Assembly (NCBI GenBank): GCA_023078555.1
Contig: CM041198.1
Location: forward strand, 9,657,836-9,721,835
Reading direction: 5' to 3'
DNA length: 64,000 nucleotides
DNA from: Ulva prolifera
Taxonomy: Eukaryota; Chlorophyta; Ulvophyceae; Ulvales; Ulvaceae
Position 1 is the stretch's first letter; every line of letters begins with the position of its first letter. A model generated the notes under the pieces. That model was not told where the DNA came from. It made no database searches and worked only from the letters and a program-made list of their open reading frames with translations. The position numbers and the translations under genes were made by a program. This document shows positions 11,447 to 24,569 of the stretch, one piece after another.

Positions 11447-13221
11447 ATGACAGACACATCATGGATGCCTGAACCGGCTGATGTGCAGAAGCTGTGTGAA
11501 GCAAGTCAGGCAAGCCGGCACTCTGCTCGCGTGTCGACCCGCGGCAAGACAGAAGTTGTAGCAGCAAGGACAGCCATCTCAATTGAAATCGATGCCGGGA
11601 ATACGCAGATACCCGATCTTCGGCAGGAGAGTTTTGTCGTTGCGAACTTGGGAGATCGCATCTGCTCCCTGGCTGCATGCAATGCGGAGGACTCTTCCGC
11701 AGATATTGTATGCGCTGCTGGAATCGCGGCACAGTCTGCGCCGCACATACCTTGCGAAGAATTCGAAGGGGAGAGCAGCATACAGATCTGGACATTGCAT
11801 GCTGGAGGTGGCGGGACCTTCGAATTTGAAGTTGCCCATGAAGGGGTGAAGACAGAAGCGTTGGAGTGGTGCCCATCTAGAATTGCGTTTCCTGCTCCTT
11901 TAAACCACCCATCTTCTTCCGATAGTCGCGTTGGGCTGTTGCTGGCTGTTTGTGGTAATGCTACTGTATGCATATGGGCAATACCTAGGCAAGCAGACGC
12001 CCTGAAGCCCCCAGAACCGGGAACATGTGCGTTACAGGAATGCATATCAGCCGCTGGTTGCTGCCCATGTAGCGACGCAGTGCCACATCTACGGTCCTGT
12101 CATATGTGTGTCGTACACAGCAGCAATTCAGTCATGTATAAACGGGGACAACTGCTTTCAGATGACCAGAAGAGATTGACGCTTCGGCCCAAAGTGACCA
12201 TCACCAAAGCCCAGCTGGCCTCCCAGGCACCCTCTGCTGTTGCCTGGAGCCCACATCCACCATGTTGCCAAGTATTAGTTGGCACGGCAAACGGCAATGT
12301 GGCGATCATGCATCTTCATGGCGCCGACTCTCCAAGCCCACCCAGTGCAAGTCCTGTCAGCATTGTACATATTGGTGGAAGTATGATCCGGTGCTTGGCC
12401 TGGTGCCCACGTATCTCTTCAGTTTCGCATGAAGATGGAGCCACAACCTGTTTTGCAGTCGGTGCTGGCCAGGGACAGATTGCACTATTTGATTCAGCTG
12501 AGCCCCAGACACCAGTGATGGACTTCAGCTTAGGCGGTACTGGTGCGCCTTCTTATGCTCCAGTGCAACACACTTCCCTGTCATGTGCGTACTGTTCCAC
12601 ACGCACGCACATGCACGCAAAGTCCCATTCTGCCTGCTTACTTTTCTTAACCAATCCAGGAGGCTGCATGTATGAGCCTTTTGTGCACTTGGCTTACTAT
12701 CCAAGCAAGAACAAGCTGCACCCATGCTGATTCCCGTGACGGATGCCCACTCTCCACCCTGCTGCACAGGTTCGACTGCCAATGCGATACTGTGGCTGCC
12801 AGGTGCTGGTTGCACCGTCTTGGCCATAGGCACGCAGGCCGGCTACCTGCGCCGCATCCCCCTGGGGCAGGCTGCATCGCTGAGCATGTATTCATTGTTA
12901 GCAAAGCCGCTGGATGGTGTGTGCACCCTGGCCTACAGCCATGCTCTGAAGCTGGTGGGTTATGGTACGGGCGCGGGCCTCGCAGCCCTGGTAGCTTGCG
13001 TTGCCCGCATCAACGTGAAGTCGATACAGAAACATGGTCTACATGGAAAGGCCAAGACAGCCCCAAGTGCTGCGATTTGCCAGGTGGCCTACGTTGGATC
13101 CAACGGTGAGCCAGACAACGCGGGCAACTGGACCTTGTCAGCTGGAATGGACGCTGAGATCGTTGCACCAGCAGAGACCACAACAGGCATGCCACATCCC
13201 AGTACTGCATGCTGGTATTGA
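11447..13221 (+). CDS. WD-repeat protein, TFIIIC subunit (GTF3C2)-like
   Basis: The ATG at 11447 opens a frame of more than 400 codons containing WD-type strands: SSIQIWTLHAGG, then EALEWCPSR followed by a GLLLAVCGNATVCIWAIP block, SAVAWSPHPPCCQVLVGTA, and MIRCLAWCPR with AVGAGQGQIALFDSAEP. The C-terminal exon (from about 12771) reads AILWLPGAGCTVLAIGTQ and continues through LRRIPLGQA to TAG at 13219-13221. The blend of degenerate WD repeats with a GLLAvcg...v.iwaiP block matches the beta-propeller of GTF3C2/TFIIIC subunits, which recruit RNA polymerase III to tRNA genes; other WD40 proteins remain possible. At least one intron lies between about 12590 and 12770, and a further intron near 12030-12120 is possible although the frame stays open there. 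Confidence 0.45.
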
Positions 13222-14883
13222 AACCGCACTACATAGATTTCAGCACATTTTTCACTACGGCAGTCACTCAGCACACTGAACGGCTCCCTGCCGTTGAGGC
13301 ACTGCACGTCAGGCGTATTCGTCGTGCGAGTTGGTCTCTAGATGCCACAGCCTGCACCTCCATTTGATGTGAGCGTTACACTCGATACGTTCAGGGTGGT
13401 GCCGTAGTTTTTGTGTTCAGTATGTCGCCAATTGCCACCCAACCTGCACGGTTGCTCAGCAGAAAGTTTGTATCAACCAGAGCTGTAAAGGCCACGAGCC
13501 GCTCAATTAGCTGATACTTTGTCTTGTGTTTGTACATGCAACACCCATGCTGAGTGCTCCAGCTGTGTGCAGGCTCGCGCAGTGTTGAAGAGATGAGGAT
13601 TACATATGCTAAAGAGGAAGCGCTTGCGCTGACACACCCATGGGCAAGCATCTCATGCATGTCAATGATTGATGCATTCGACGCTGACAGGCGGCCGTCT
13701 ACCACCTGTATATGCAGCACCAATGCCTGTCTGCTGGTGGCCTCCAGGCTCACACACACCTGAGCATGCTTGATTTGCAGTAGATGCCAATCCAGGGCAG
13801 ATGTGGCCTTGTCGTGGCATAGATTTCATTAGAGTTACATGTAAACGCATTGAATTCGTTGTACAGTCTTGCTAAATGTATATTGTAATTCAGTGTTTGC
13901 GATCAGCGTTTGAAACGTTCGCACACCAGGACCTAGTTTTCTGGTACTTTAGTGCACCTATAGCAACTAGCACCGCTAGCCACAGTGATTAGCGCTGTGA
14001 TACCAGTGCCAAGCTCTACAAGCAACAGTTCAGGACATGCTATAGCCACGGTGCACAATGAACAACCTGTGTCTCATAAGTCGTAGGACTCTGTTTGCAG
14101 TTTGTCAAACCGTAGACTGCACAGCTCTTTGCACAAGGCAATGTGGCCCTGAAGAGGTTGTACCTTGAATGCCTAAGCGATGGCTTGCTCTGTAAAACGT
14201 TTGTTATTTTGCACCAACACCAAAAGCAGCTCGATTTCAATGTTTCGTCTTGTTATATTCCCTGAATTCAATTGTGCCTGCAGCTCTGGATTCAGTTGTC
14301 TTCATAGCTGCGTGTAGATACCTGATTTGAGACCTCGATTTGGCATTGCCATCCCAGACAATGCTTGATCGTTGTCATTTCTGAAATTACAAACCCTATT
14401 CGTGCACGACTGCGAATCCTTCCAGATTTGTCGGACCACAAAAAGTTCCAGTATGTCTATGACAAGAAGTAGCACTAGCGCTGCAAGAGCGTCTCGAGTT
14501 CTGGCGCTGATGTTACAACCATGCAATAGCACTTACATCGTGTACCTGCAAAGCAGATCTTTTGCTCTGCATGCGATCCCTGCCTCTGTACAAGTGAAAG
14601 GCCTGATCCAAGTCTCGTCTATACACACTGTTCCTGGAGGGTGTCCTCAGGGCAAGTCCTGCACACCGAACCAGGTCATACAGCTGCTGCGATGGATGCA
14701 CCGGATAGGATTTCTTGCCCATGAGGCTTTGTGAGCACATGCGCATCATATCGCTGGTAAGTGTGTCTTCTCGTGCAGATTCTCGATAACCAGATCATGC
14801 ATGCTGCACTGTAGCGGTCACAAAGTAATCGGGGACTATGTAGGCAGTGCATGCACAGTAGGAAAATCCGAAATGTGCATCAG
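13222..14883. other. 1.7 kb without a recognised gene
   Basis: Small frames only, the longest being 122 codons on the minus strand at 13391-13759, with no domain signature. The sequence looks intergenic. No repeat or RNA gene is visible. Confidence 0.3.
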
Positions 14884-15451
14884 TCAGGCATGGGTCAGAT
14901 TCCACACTCCGTCAAAGTAGTAGGCATCTGTATCAAAGTACATTTCTGAATCATCCCTTTCATCACTGCTGAGCATTCTGCCATTGCCCTCAGGCACATC
15001 CAACAACTCTTCTGAAGGAGCTGGCGCATAGGATGCAGGGTACTCTCCAACGCCGGCCGGCTCGCCAGCGGCCACTGCCGGACCCTCGCCTGAAGACTGG
15101 ATCAAGTGATGGCGATATAACATGTGTCCATGTTTTTTACATTTACAACAATGCATACGCATGATAGCCCTGCACCATTGCATGCACCATGCCATGGGCA
15201 TCAACATCTGCAGTATTGCATGGCAGCGTCACGACTTCGGGCCGCCGTAAAGGAAGCACCTGTCGCACTGTATACGTCCACATCGTCAACTGATAAGACG
15301 TAGTCAGCAGAATCGTCATAGTCGTAGGCTTCCAAGTTATTTAATGTCCGTTCCGCAGCCAGAACGTTCCTAGGTTCAGGGTACTGATTTGTGGTATGTC
15401 CAAACCCGAGTGAAAGCCAAGGGTGCATGCCATCGGCGTCCTGCAGATCCA
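14884..15451 (-). CDS. acidic protein of unknown function (3' exons)
   Basis: Two minus-strand exons join in phase 0: about 15276-15451 with a GTATAC donor, and 15096 down to the stop at 14884. The product is very acidic and rich in Tyr, with clusters such as LEAYDYDDSADY and RDDSEMYFDTDAYYFDG, and a Pro/Ala/Gly linker between. It ends VWNLTHA. The upstream limit opens at GTG rather than ATG, so at least one 5' exon is missing, perhaps after the CTGCAG acceptor near 15440. It looks intrinsically disordered. No family is recognised. Confidence 0.35.
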
Positions 15452-18279
15452 CAGTGGTGGGAAGCCAAACAATTCAGTCGCACTGAACAGATGACTGCTT
15501 TGACACTTGGCCTAGACCCTGGTGCACACGCGTCCAGTAGCTCTGGCTGCTAGCTCTGACCAGTCGGTGTCACTATGGCTTGTTCACCAGTGTTCCAAAC
15601 AATCTTGACCCACGCCACCAGGCATTCCCACATGGGTATCGGCCTCAGTATGTATGCACCATGCATTGCACAGTCAAACGGTAATTATTCCAAGGCTGAA
15701 GCAGAAGACCACCTGCTGTGAATTGTCTGCCTGTACAAAATGTTGCGAAACATCTTGGACTAGATGGTTGCTGGTCGTGCAATCAATGAGATCACCTGTC
15801 CAGCCACCTTTCATCTTCCTGGACTTACTTGTGCCCAAAGGCACACAGATTGCTCTATTTGCATCCATGCGAACGCACTCCATGCTCTCAGTGCAGCATG
15901 GGACCGCTGGCTGTGAAGTGGTCGTTGCACACACATTGAAGCCCGATGCACATCTGGCCATGTCGCATGTCTGAGGTAAACCTACAGCCACAAAAGCAAA
16001 GAGTGACACGGTGTGGGAAAGGTAGAACATACAGATGTCACATGTATCAATGTGCAGCGCGCCACGGGTGTAAGTCGCCATCATGCATGCACAGCTAGAC
16101 ACCCCCAGTACTCAAGCTCAATTCTAGACAGTGGAAAGGACACATCGGACAGAATGGGATCCAAGGCAGCCAGATACATCAGCACATCACCAGTGCACAG
16201 CCTGTGTGCAGCCAAACATATTCACCAGCGATGCACGATTGGCATATTCCCTTCATGTGTGCAGGCCTAGGCAGGTTCATCATAGACTGCAAGGGCTGAA
16301 AGAGTGATCTGTTGACATAGGTAGTACACTACATAGGTGGTCCAATGCCGACCGACCTATCAAGTTGATTGGCAAGAGACAAGTACACTACATACTCAGG
16401 AAACGTCTGAAAATTGTCGGGCCAGAACCTCTCCACGATGGGGGCACACTCCCGTCACATGCTGCGCATCGATAAGTATCTCGAGATGTGCGTGTCATCA
16501 AACCTGATCGCTGCGATCAACGGATCACGTTCATATAATGCATGACGGATCCGGATGGCCATTGCCGAACGAGCACCTGCACGCTTCACAATTCCCCAAA
16601 AGGTAGCCATGTAACCCGAGAATCAGTAGACTGGATTCATGCACGGTTAAACCTATGCACATGCAGGAAGTCCACTATACAGGTGCACAAGGTTGCGCGA
16701 AGGGCTCTGCCACATGTTCACAGTCCACTAGGAGCGCGCATATTGTCTACGACGCGTATCAGTTTCGGAAGGAGAAGAGTGGAAAGCGTCGACGGAACCA
16801 TCTCTCGACGCAAACGACCGAACATGGGTGAACGGGATCCACCTGCTGTGTTGCAGGAGCCTCGTCATTGCCGTTTATCACAACCCTTACGCATAGGAGG
16901 GACCGGTCGCATCTCAAGTTGCGCATGTACAAGGCTTCTACGCATGTAGACGGAACGGGAAGGTTATGGAACAAGAGTCGAGCGTAACAAGAAGAGCTGG
17001 CTACGCTTGGCTGACGCCTGCATGGCCGTCGATGCAGGAATAGCGCGGTACACTCTCCACCACTATCAGAACGTTCGACCAGCACACCTGTTCCACGAGA
17101 CGCGGAGGCGCTTAAGACCATCAGATTCTGTAGAAATAGCATGTGCATTGAAGCGTTGAACATGTTGATTGCACAAGAGCCCGAGCTGTGCATCGTAGAC
17201 TGTGTTATTCGCGGAGTAACTTAGCGTGTTGTCAGGAATCTGCGTACGTCGATGAACACGAATTCCTGCTCTTGCGATATGTCTAAATACAGTACGTGCC
17301 TGCCAAGAAGCAAGGGCGAGCGCATTGCTGGTGTAGTTCCAGTGCTGCACAATTCCCGCTTCACACGAGCGTAACAGTGTCAGTGTTTGCCATGCACTTT
17401 ACGCGGGCTCGTGCGGTATGCAGTGCATTGCAGTGTCGAACTTCGTGTCTTCTAGGGCACCAGTTTGAACCGGACCGACAGCCCCGCAGGGAATCTCCAT
17501 CTTTCGAGGAGCACCGGCGCTGTATGAGTGTATGCCACAATGACGAAATGTACTACGTCATTACGCAATATGCTTGGTCAGTAGCACAAGGCCACTATTC
17601 AAGACTGTTGCATATATAGACAAATGGTCAATGTGTCAACAGAGATCGTGCGCACAGTGTGTTGCCAGGGCAGCGTCCATGGCAGCGTTCTTGGGCTCGG
17701 GCAATGTGTTTTGCGGATGTGCATGTGTATATATTTCCTTCTCTGTCTATCTTGATCGAAGCGATCAGCGTACAACTTGCAGTAGAAATGTTTGCTAGCA
17801 TTAGTTATATATCGAACCATGGCGATGAAACGTGCCATGAACTAAAGGATTTCAAATCAGTTGCAATTGCGTTTCCAGCTGCAATTAGAGATGTTCGTGA
17901 CACCATACATGCTCCCTGTGCACCACGTTGTGGAATTGGCGCGTGAAGATCCCTGACAGTGAGGATATGTGTTGCTACGCTCCAAGCAAGACTCAGCACA
18001 AGAGCGGTGTCGCACAATCAAACTTGGTCAAACTTGGCTCATAGCCATCAGGAGTTCCTGATGGCTTTTATGACATATTCCAGTGGCCATGCAGCAAACC
18101 AAGGGGAGCGAATCTTGCATACAGGCTGCAGTGAACAGGATGCCACCCAATCACGCGAGCAATACTTGTGTAGCAACGTGACCTACTGGCAGCTATGATA
18201 GACTGTATCATGTTGTTAATCGACCAGTACTATGGTCCAAACGCATATGCGACCTGTGCAGGCTTGCAACCAAAGGAAC
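15452..18279. other. 2.8 kb without a recognised gene
   Basis: Many short frames on both strands, none with recognisable motifs or consistent splice phases. The right end should contain the promoter of the first thioesterase gene. No transposon terminal repeat, tRNA or snRNA is evident by eye. Confidence 0.3.
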
Positions 18280-19843
<1,564 letters not shown>

Positions 19844-20578
19844 CTTGGCTAGTTACATATGGTTTGCGCCCAGGATTTGCAGAAGAGACGATGTCGCACG
19901 ATTCGCCAGCAAATCAGTCGAGGTATAATGTAACAGGGTGCCTTCAGGCTTGAATGTGGTCATACTAGTTCTGGTCTGTTGCACCAGGCGATCGTGAGTT
20001 TACATGTATTTCACATCGAGGCATTCGGGCCTGGCTAAAGAACAACTAGCTATGCATCTCTCGTGTGCGTGCGTGCTGCGGTCTGCTTGTGTGACTTCGG
20101 TTCTGCCTTGACCTGCTCTTCGCCGCGGAAAGGTGCGCACGCTTGGGGCAGCCAGCTGATATATGTGACACAGATGGGCATGGCTCTTCGCGGAATGTTT
20201 CTAAAAATGACTGAAGTACCCCCATCCTGCGCCGCTGCAGGAGCACACCCCTGATCAATCTGACATACCGTAAGTGTATGATTGGATGGTGCACAAAAGC
20301 TTGCTAAAGATCGCACATCTTCCTCCTGGCATAGCTGATTCCGCAGTGAGTGATCTACAGCAGTCTCCTCCACAATCATCGCGAAATCTTGCAGCTGCAG
20401 CAGGTTGCTCCCAATGGCACTCAGTAAGCCTCCTTGTGAACGTCGAGAGTCAGGAAGAACATGACAAGATTTCCCAGCTGCCATATACGGAGTGGCATTG
20501 TTCTCCCCTACAGGCATAGTAGTATGTACGAATGATATGCTTCAACATAATACTGCGCTTCAAATAAAGAAATTGTAG
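19844..20578 (-). other. inter-gene region with a 155-codon minus-strand frame
   Basis: A minus-strand frame with a true ATG at 20517 runs to 20050 (155 codons). It begins MPVGENNATPYMAAGK and contains a helical stretch NLLQLQDFAMIVEETAV. It may be a 3' exon of the SANBR-like gene, a small separate gene, or chance. Nothing else in the interval is recognisable. Confidence 0.2.
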
Positions 20579-22781
20579 CTATGGCACCAACAGCGTCGGC
20601 AAACCTTTTAACGCACTTTCCTCAGAGCAATCGTCTCCAGAATGTGGCAGCACATCTTCTGAGCTTGTCTCAGCATCATGAAAGGCGGGACCCTGGTGGC
20701 ATAGCTTGTTATGCATCTCCTGGCAGTCTGCTTCACCTAGCTGTTCCATGCTACTACATGCCACAACATGCGCCACGTCTAGGCATTTCAGTTGCTCAAT
20801 GCAATGAAGGCAGTCCTTGATGTGAGACAAACTGGTGATTGCAGTCTCTGGCTGGGGCTGTCTTAGCTGTGGCAACACCTGCACGCGGCCTTGCGTACTC
20901 GCATTTTCTGTTCATTTCACTATAGAGCCACGAAGTGGTCCTGAATAGTGGAGCCGGAAGACCCACACATGTGTAGAGGTGAATGTCCACTGACACAGAA
21001 TCCCTGTCAGAGAGGAAGGAGACAATGCATGCTTCCATGAACCCGCTGTTGGCATGGGCATGGTCCTTCAAGACTAGAGCGTACCGAATGGTGGGTGCAA
21101 TTTCCGTGCAAGTTGTCTGCTCCACAGGTTCGATAATGTGCCGCAGGAAAGTGGAGACGGCATGAGAAGCAATACATCACTGTGACGACACTCCAAACCA
21201 ACCAGTAAATATTCCGCCACCCCACCCCTTCTTCCAGCAGTTGTTGCAAGTGTGCGCGCAGCTTCCATTCCCTGTCTGGCTCATGCAAGCTCAGCTGGCG
21301 CTCCCTACAGCAGTACTTGTGTGAAGCCTATCTCAACTACAAGATCTTGGGCAGAGCCGCACATTGTCCAGTTCCATGGCAGCAAACCTGATGCAGCAGC
21401 AAGACATGCTTGCTTGACAAGTCAAGAAAGACAATTCATGTATTTGAATAACCGCACAGTTTAATGATTGTGCAATTGTTCAAGTACCATGTGCAATTGC
21501 CAGCTGCAGCACAACATGTCAAGGGCAACACCAAGCATGGCGCATACAAAGACAATGGTATTTGAAACAAATGCCAATGTCAACATATGCATGGAGCTGA
21601 TCGGAGACACACCCGGAAGGACACTTCAGTTGAGATATGTGGGCAGCTGAAAACAGTCCCTTGCAGCGGGCACAGTGCAACACTGCAGTGTTGCTGACAC
21701 GCAACAGGTGCTCCATCTTCAGACGAAACAACTTATTGACGAAGTTTACTTTCTCTGCATTACCTGCATCCTCTTGGCAAACAGATGCCCACAGGGCCTC
21801 GATGTCCCTTTCTCTTATGTCCTACAAGACATGGAACACATTGAGCCACACATCCATAGTGATTGATATATTGACCTGTGGTTGTTCTGAATTCAGGCCA
21901 TCGCAACTTTATACATGACAATAAATAATCATGAATTGAGTTCCTGCAACGTTGTTGCTGACCATTGTCTATGCACCTGTGATAGTCTTCGCAGCAAGTC
22001 ATCAGATAGAGACACGAGCTCCGTCCCAGAAGACATCAGCTGGGAGCATCGTTTTGAAATATATTTGGTGCATTCCAACACGAGCTCCTCCATTTGCAGA
22101 AAGCTCGAGGATACCAGAATGGCGATGATGTTCTGATCGTCCAGCTGCTTTGAGTTTGTGGTCTTCACATATGAAATAAGCCAAGAGAAAACACTAACAT
22201 CACAATAAACAGATATTTTGCAATCATTGGCAGCATGTGTATTCTTGACATGGTCACGGAAGTATCTGCATTCACCGCGACCGTGCTCCAGGGAGTCGCC
22301 ACGCTGAGCAGCATGAATGCGCAAGTGCTCCCTCCATGTCCATCAAGAACAACGTACCTCATGCTGGACAGAAACATGGTCTTCTCGCACTCAAACTTTT
22401 CGTAATGCTTCCTTCCCTCATCGTAGACAGTGATGGTGATGACAGCCATAACCTGATGCAGCTCCATTTAGCGTCAACCTGCCCAATAACTCATCTCCAT
22501 CGATTGCGGAAATGTCCGGTCGTCGACGATAGAGACTATGGCATTACCCGTGATCCCAAGCTGACAAAGACACGGCCTGCACAATATCGCGATGAATATT
22601 CACATACGCTGTGCCGGAAGGATGGACATGATCTACTAGCCGTGGAACTGCGTTCGAAAGCAGCTGTAGCATCTAGCTTACGCACACGCTCGACGTCTGA
22701 GAGCTTCTCAGGACTGGCTGGATCCAGTCTACCGCAACTGTGCAACACTGCAACACTCTCGAGCTGCACTCCGTGAAGCAT
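20579..22781 (-). CDS. BTB-domain protein, SANBR/KIAA1841-like (DUF3342-type)
   Basis: Exons chained in phase on the minus strand: 22548-22781, 22358-22452, 21977-22265, 21613-21821, then 21085-21304 and a probable C-terminal exon starting near 20880 and ending at 20579. The core matches the SANBR/KIAA1841 family: ITITVYDEGRKHYEKFEC, MRYFRDHVK, the BTB strand-helix ISVYCDVSVFSWLISYVK, IAILVSSSFLQMEELVLEC, then a zinc-ligand segment HCARCKGLFSAA...LKCP, GWRNIYWLVW and CFSCRLHFP...CTHHS. In mammals SANBR binds DNA through an N-terminal SANT domain and recruits corepressors through BTB; I see no SANT domain in the exons placed. A further minus-strand frame with ATG at 23177 (RTCSRGFSQMFRPDA) may be the true first exon. 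The segment between 21613 and 21304 is unresolved by one small exon. Confidence 0.6.
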
Positions 22782-23177
22782 CCATGCATGGCACCCCGCG
22801 GCCCTCGCCGGCCCCGTTCAAGAGGTCGCTACAGGTATCGCCAGGCGCAGTAGCACGTGCCAAGTGCATCTTCAACCAAGATCACAAGTACCGTCCAACT
22901 CACTGTGAAAGCGGGTGTCAGTGTTTTTTCGAGTCTCAGCGCGTTGTACCGCGCCAGATGGTTGTATTCCGTACCTGTGCAAGAAGACACCAATTCGTCC
23001 ATCAGGAGAGTCATTGGACTCGTTGGAACTTCCAGACGGGGTGTTCAAGCGCCGGCACAGTTGCTGCAAGTGGCGCGCGTCGCTTCTCCTTGTCCCTGCA
23101 GCATCAGGTCTGAACATCTGCGAAAAACCACGAGAGCATGTACGAAACTGGTTCACAAGCTCCAGTTCCGTGGCCAT

Positions 23178-23245
23178 AACAGACTGTTGTGGTGCAGCGC
23201 AACATCACCGGTCGAGCTGTTCCCCAGAGTGAAGGTGTAGCCTCA
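23178..23245. promoter_or_regulatory. possible bidirectional promoter, about 70 bp
   Basis: If the minus-strand frame beginning at 23177 is the first exon of the SANBR-like gene, only 68 bp separate its ATG from the ATG of thioesterase paralogue B at 23246. No TATA box is evident. The interpretation depends on the unproven 5' exon. Confidence 0.25.
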
Positions 23246-24416
23246 ATGGAACTTTCATACCCAGCCCCGGATGTCATTGCACCGGCCTCCTCGCAGAAGC
23301 AGGCAGCCACTGTGATCTTGCTGCACGGGCTGGGTGATACCTCTGCAGGCTGGAAGCCGCTGGGTATGCAAATGCGTGAAGCATTGCCGCACGTGAAGTG
23401 GATCTTTCCAACAGCACCCATGGTACGTCAGCACGGTGTGTATGCATGCGGACCGATGCCGTTGCTTGCACACAACATATATCAGACTCACATGCAGTGG
23501 ACCTGTTGTTTCATCGTCGTAGTTTCGTCAGTAGAAACGAATGCTGACTGTTGTGAGCGTCTTGCAGCGTGCAATCACATGTAACATGGGCATGAAAATG
23601 CCTGGATGGTATGACATATACTCTTTTGAAGGACTGAACTCCAAAGAGGATGAAGTTGGAGTCAATGCGAGTTCCAAGTTTGTGAAACAGCTCATTGATC
23701 AGGAAGTTGATGCCGGCACACCAGTGAGCCGTATCGTGGTGGCTGGCTTCAGCCAAGGTGGAGCGGTAGCACTGATGAGTCTGCGACAAATAGAAGGCCT
23801 TGCAGGAGTTGTTGGTGTGCACTTGTTCTGGAAGTTGTTCTTGGTTTATGTGACCCTCTGCAATGTGCGTAATCACAGGATGGCGTTTGTATGTAGAAAG
23901 CAGCCACAGTTCACAATGGCATGACACATTCTATTGGTGGCATAAGAGTCTGGAGCTAAACGTTGTGTGCCACGTCGCATCAGCATTCACTGCACAAGCC
24001 AGCATAGCTATGGGCGATCCTATGAGGCAGACCTCGAAACCGTGCAGATTTGCTTTCAAAGGCTGGTGACTCTGATTCTGCAGCATTCAGAAACAGGGTT
24101 TTTTTCTCAGACATATACTGTCATCTTACAATGCTATGCCCAGCTTCAGGTCTTCGTCACTTGTGCAGGGTTGAGCTGCTATTTGCCGCTGCGACACGAA
24201 CCAACTGTTTTGCTTGATGGAGCAAAGGCAACACCAGTGTTTTTAGGGCATGGATCTTCTGATCCTCTTGTACCCATTGAACTGGGCGAAATGACAAAAG
24301 GCATTCTTGAAGAAAAAGGAGTTGACGTCGATTTCCGTAAGTACCCTATGGCCCACTCGGCTTGCCCAGAGGAACTACAGGACATGTCAGCTTTCCTGGA
24401 CAGAGTTCTACCATGA
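23246..24416 (+). CDS. acyl-protein thioesterase/LYPLA-type carboxylesterase, paralogue B
   Basis: Exons 23246-23422, 23568-23814 and 24169-24416 join in phase to give 223 residues, the normal APT length. Family signatures are in order: ATVILLHGLGDTSAGW, VKWIFPTAPM, RAITCNMGMKMPGWYDIYSF, nucleophile elbow GFSQGGA, Asp in HGSSDPLVP and His in KYPMAHSACPEEL. The enzyme should depalmitoylate proteins or cleave lysophospholipids in the cytosol. Compared with paralogue A it lacks the long N-terminal extension and one intron: the two flanking introns fall at the same codons (after PTAP-x and before LSC), but the one between the MPGW helix and the GxSxG exon is absent. The start at 23246 (MELSYPAPD) is preferred over an in-frame GTG upstream. 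Confidence 0.88.
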
Positions 24417-24569
24417 GCCATATATCTCTCACAATTATCGCATGTGAAGAACATGTTTTCCTGTGCAACACCTCCGGCTTTCTGGGTGGCACCACTTTGC
24501 TTGAAACTGCCGTAGTCAAGCAGATTATCAATGCAATGGAGAATTATAGATTCCAAGTGCTTCTCGTAA

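Noticed and set aside
11355-12045. Minus-strand frames of 173 and 179 codons
   Set aside because: They are antisense to the TFIIIC-like WD-repeat exon and show no domain signature.
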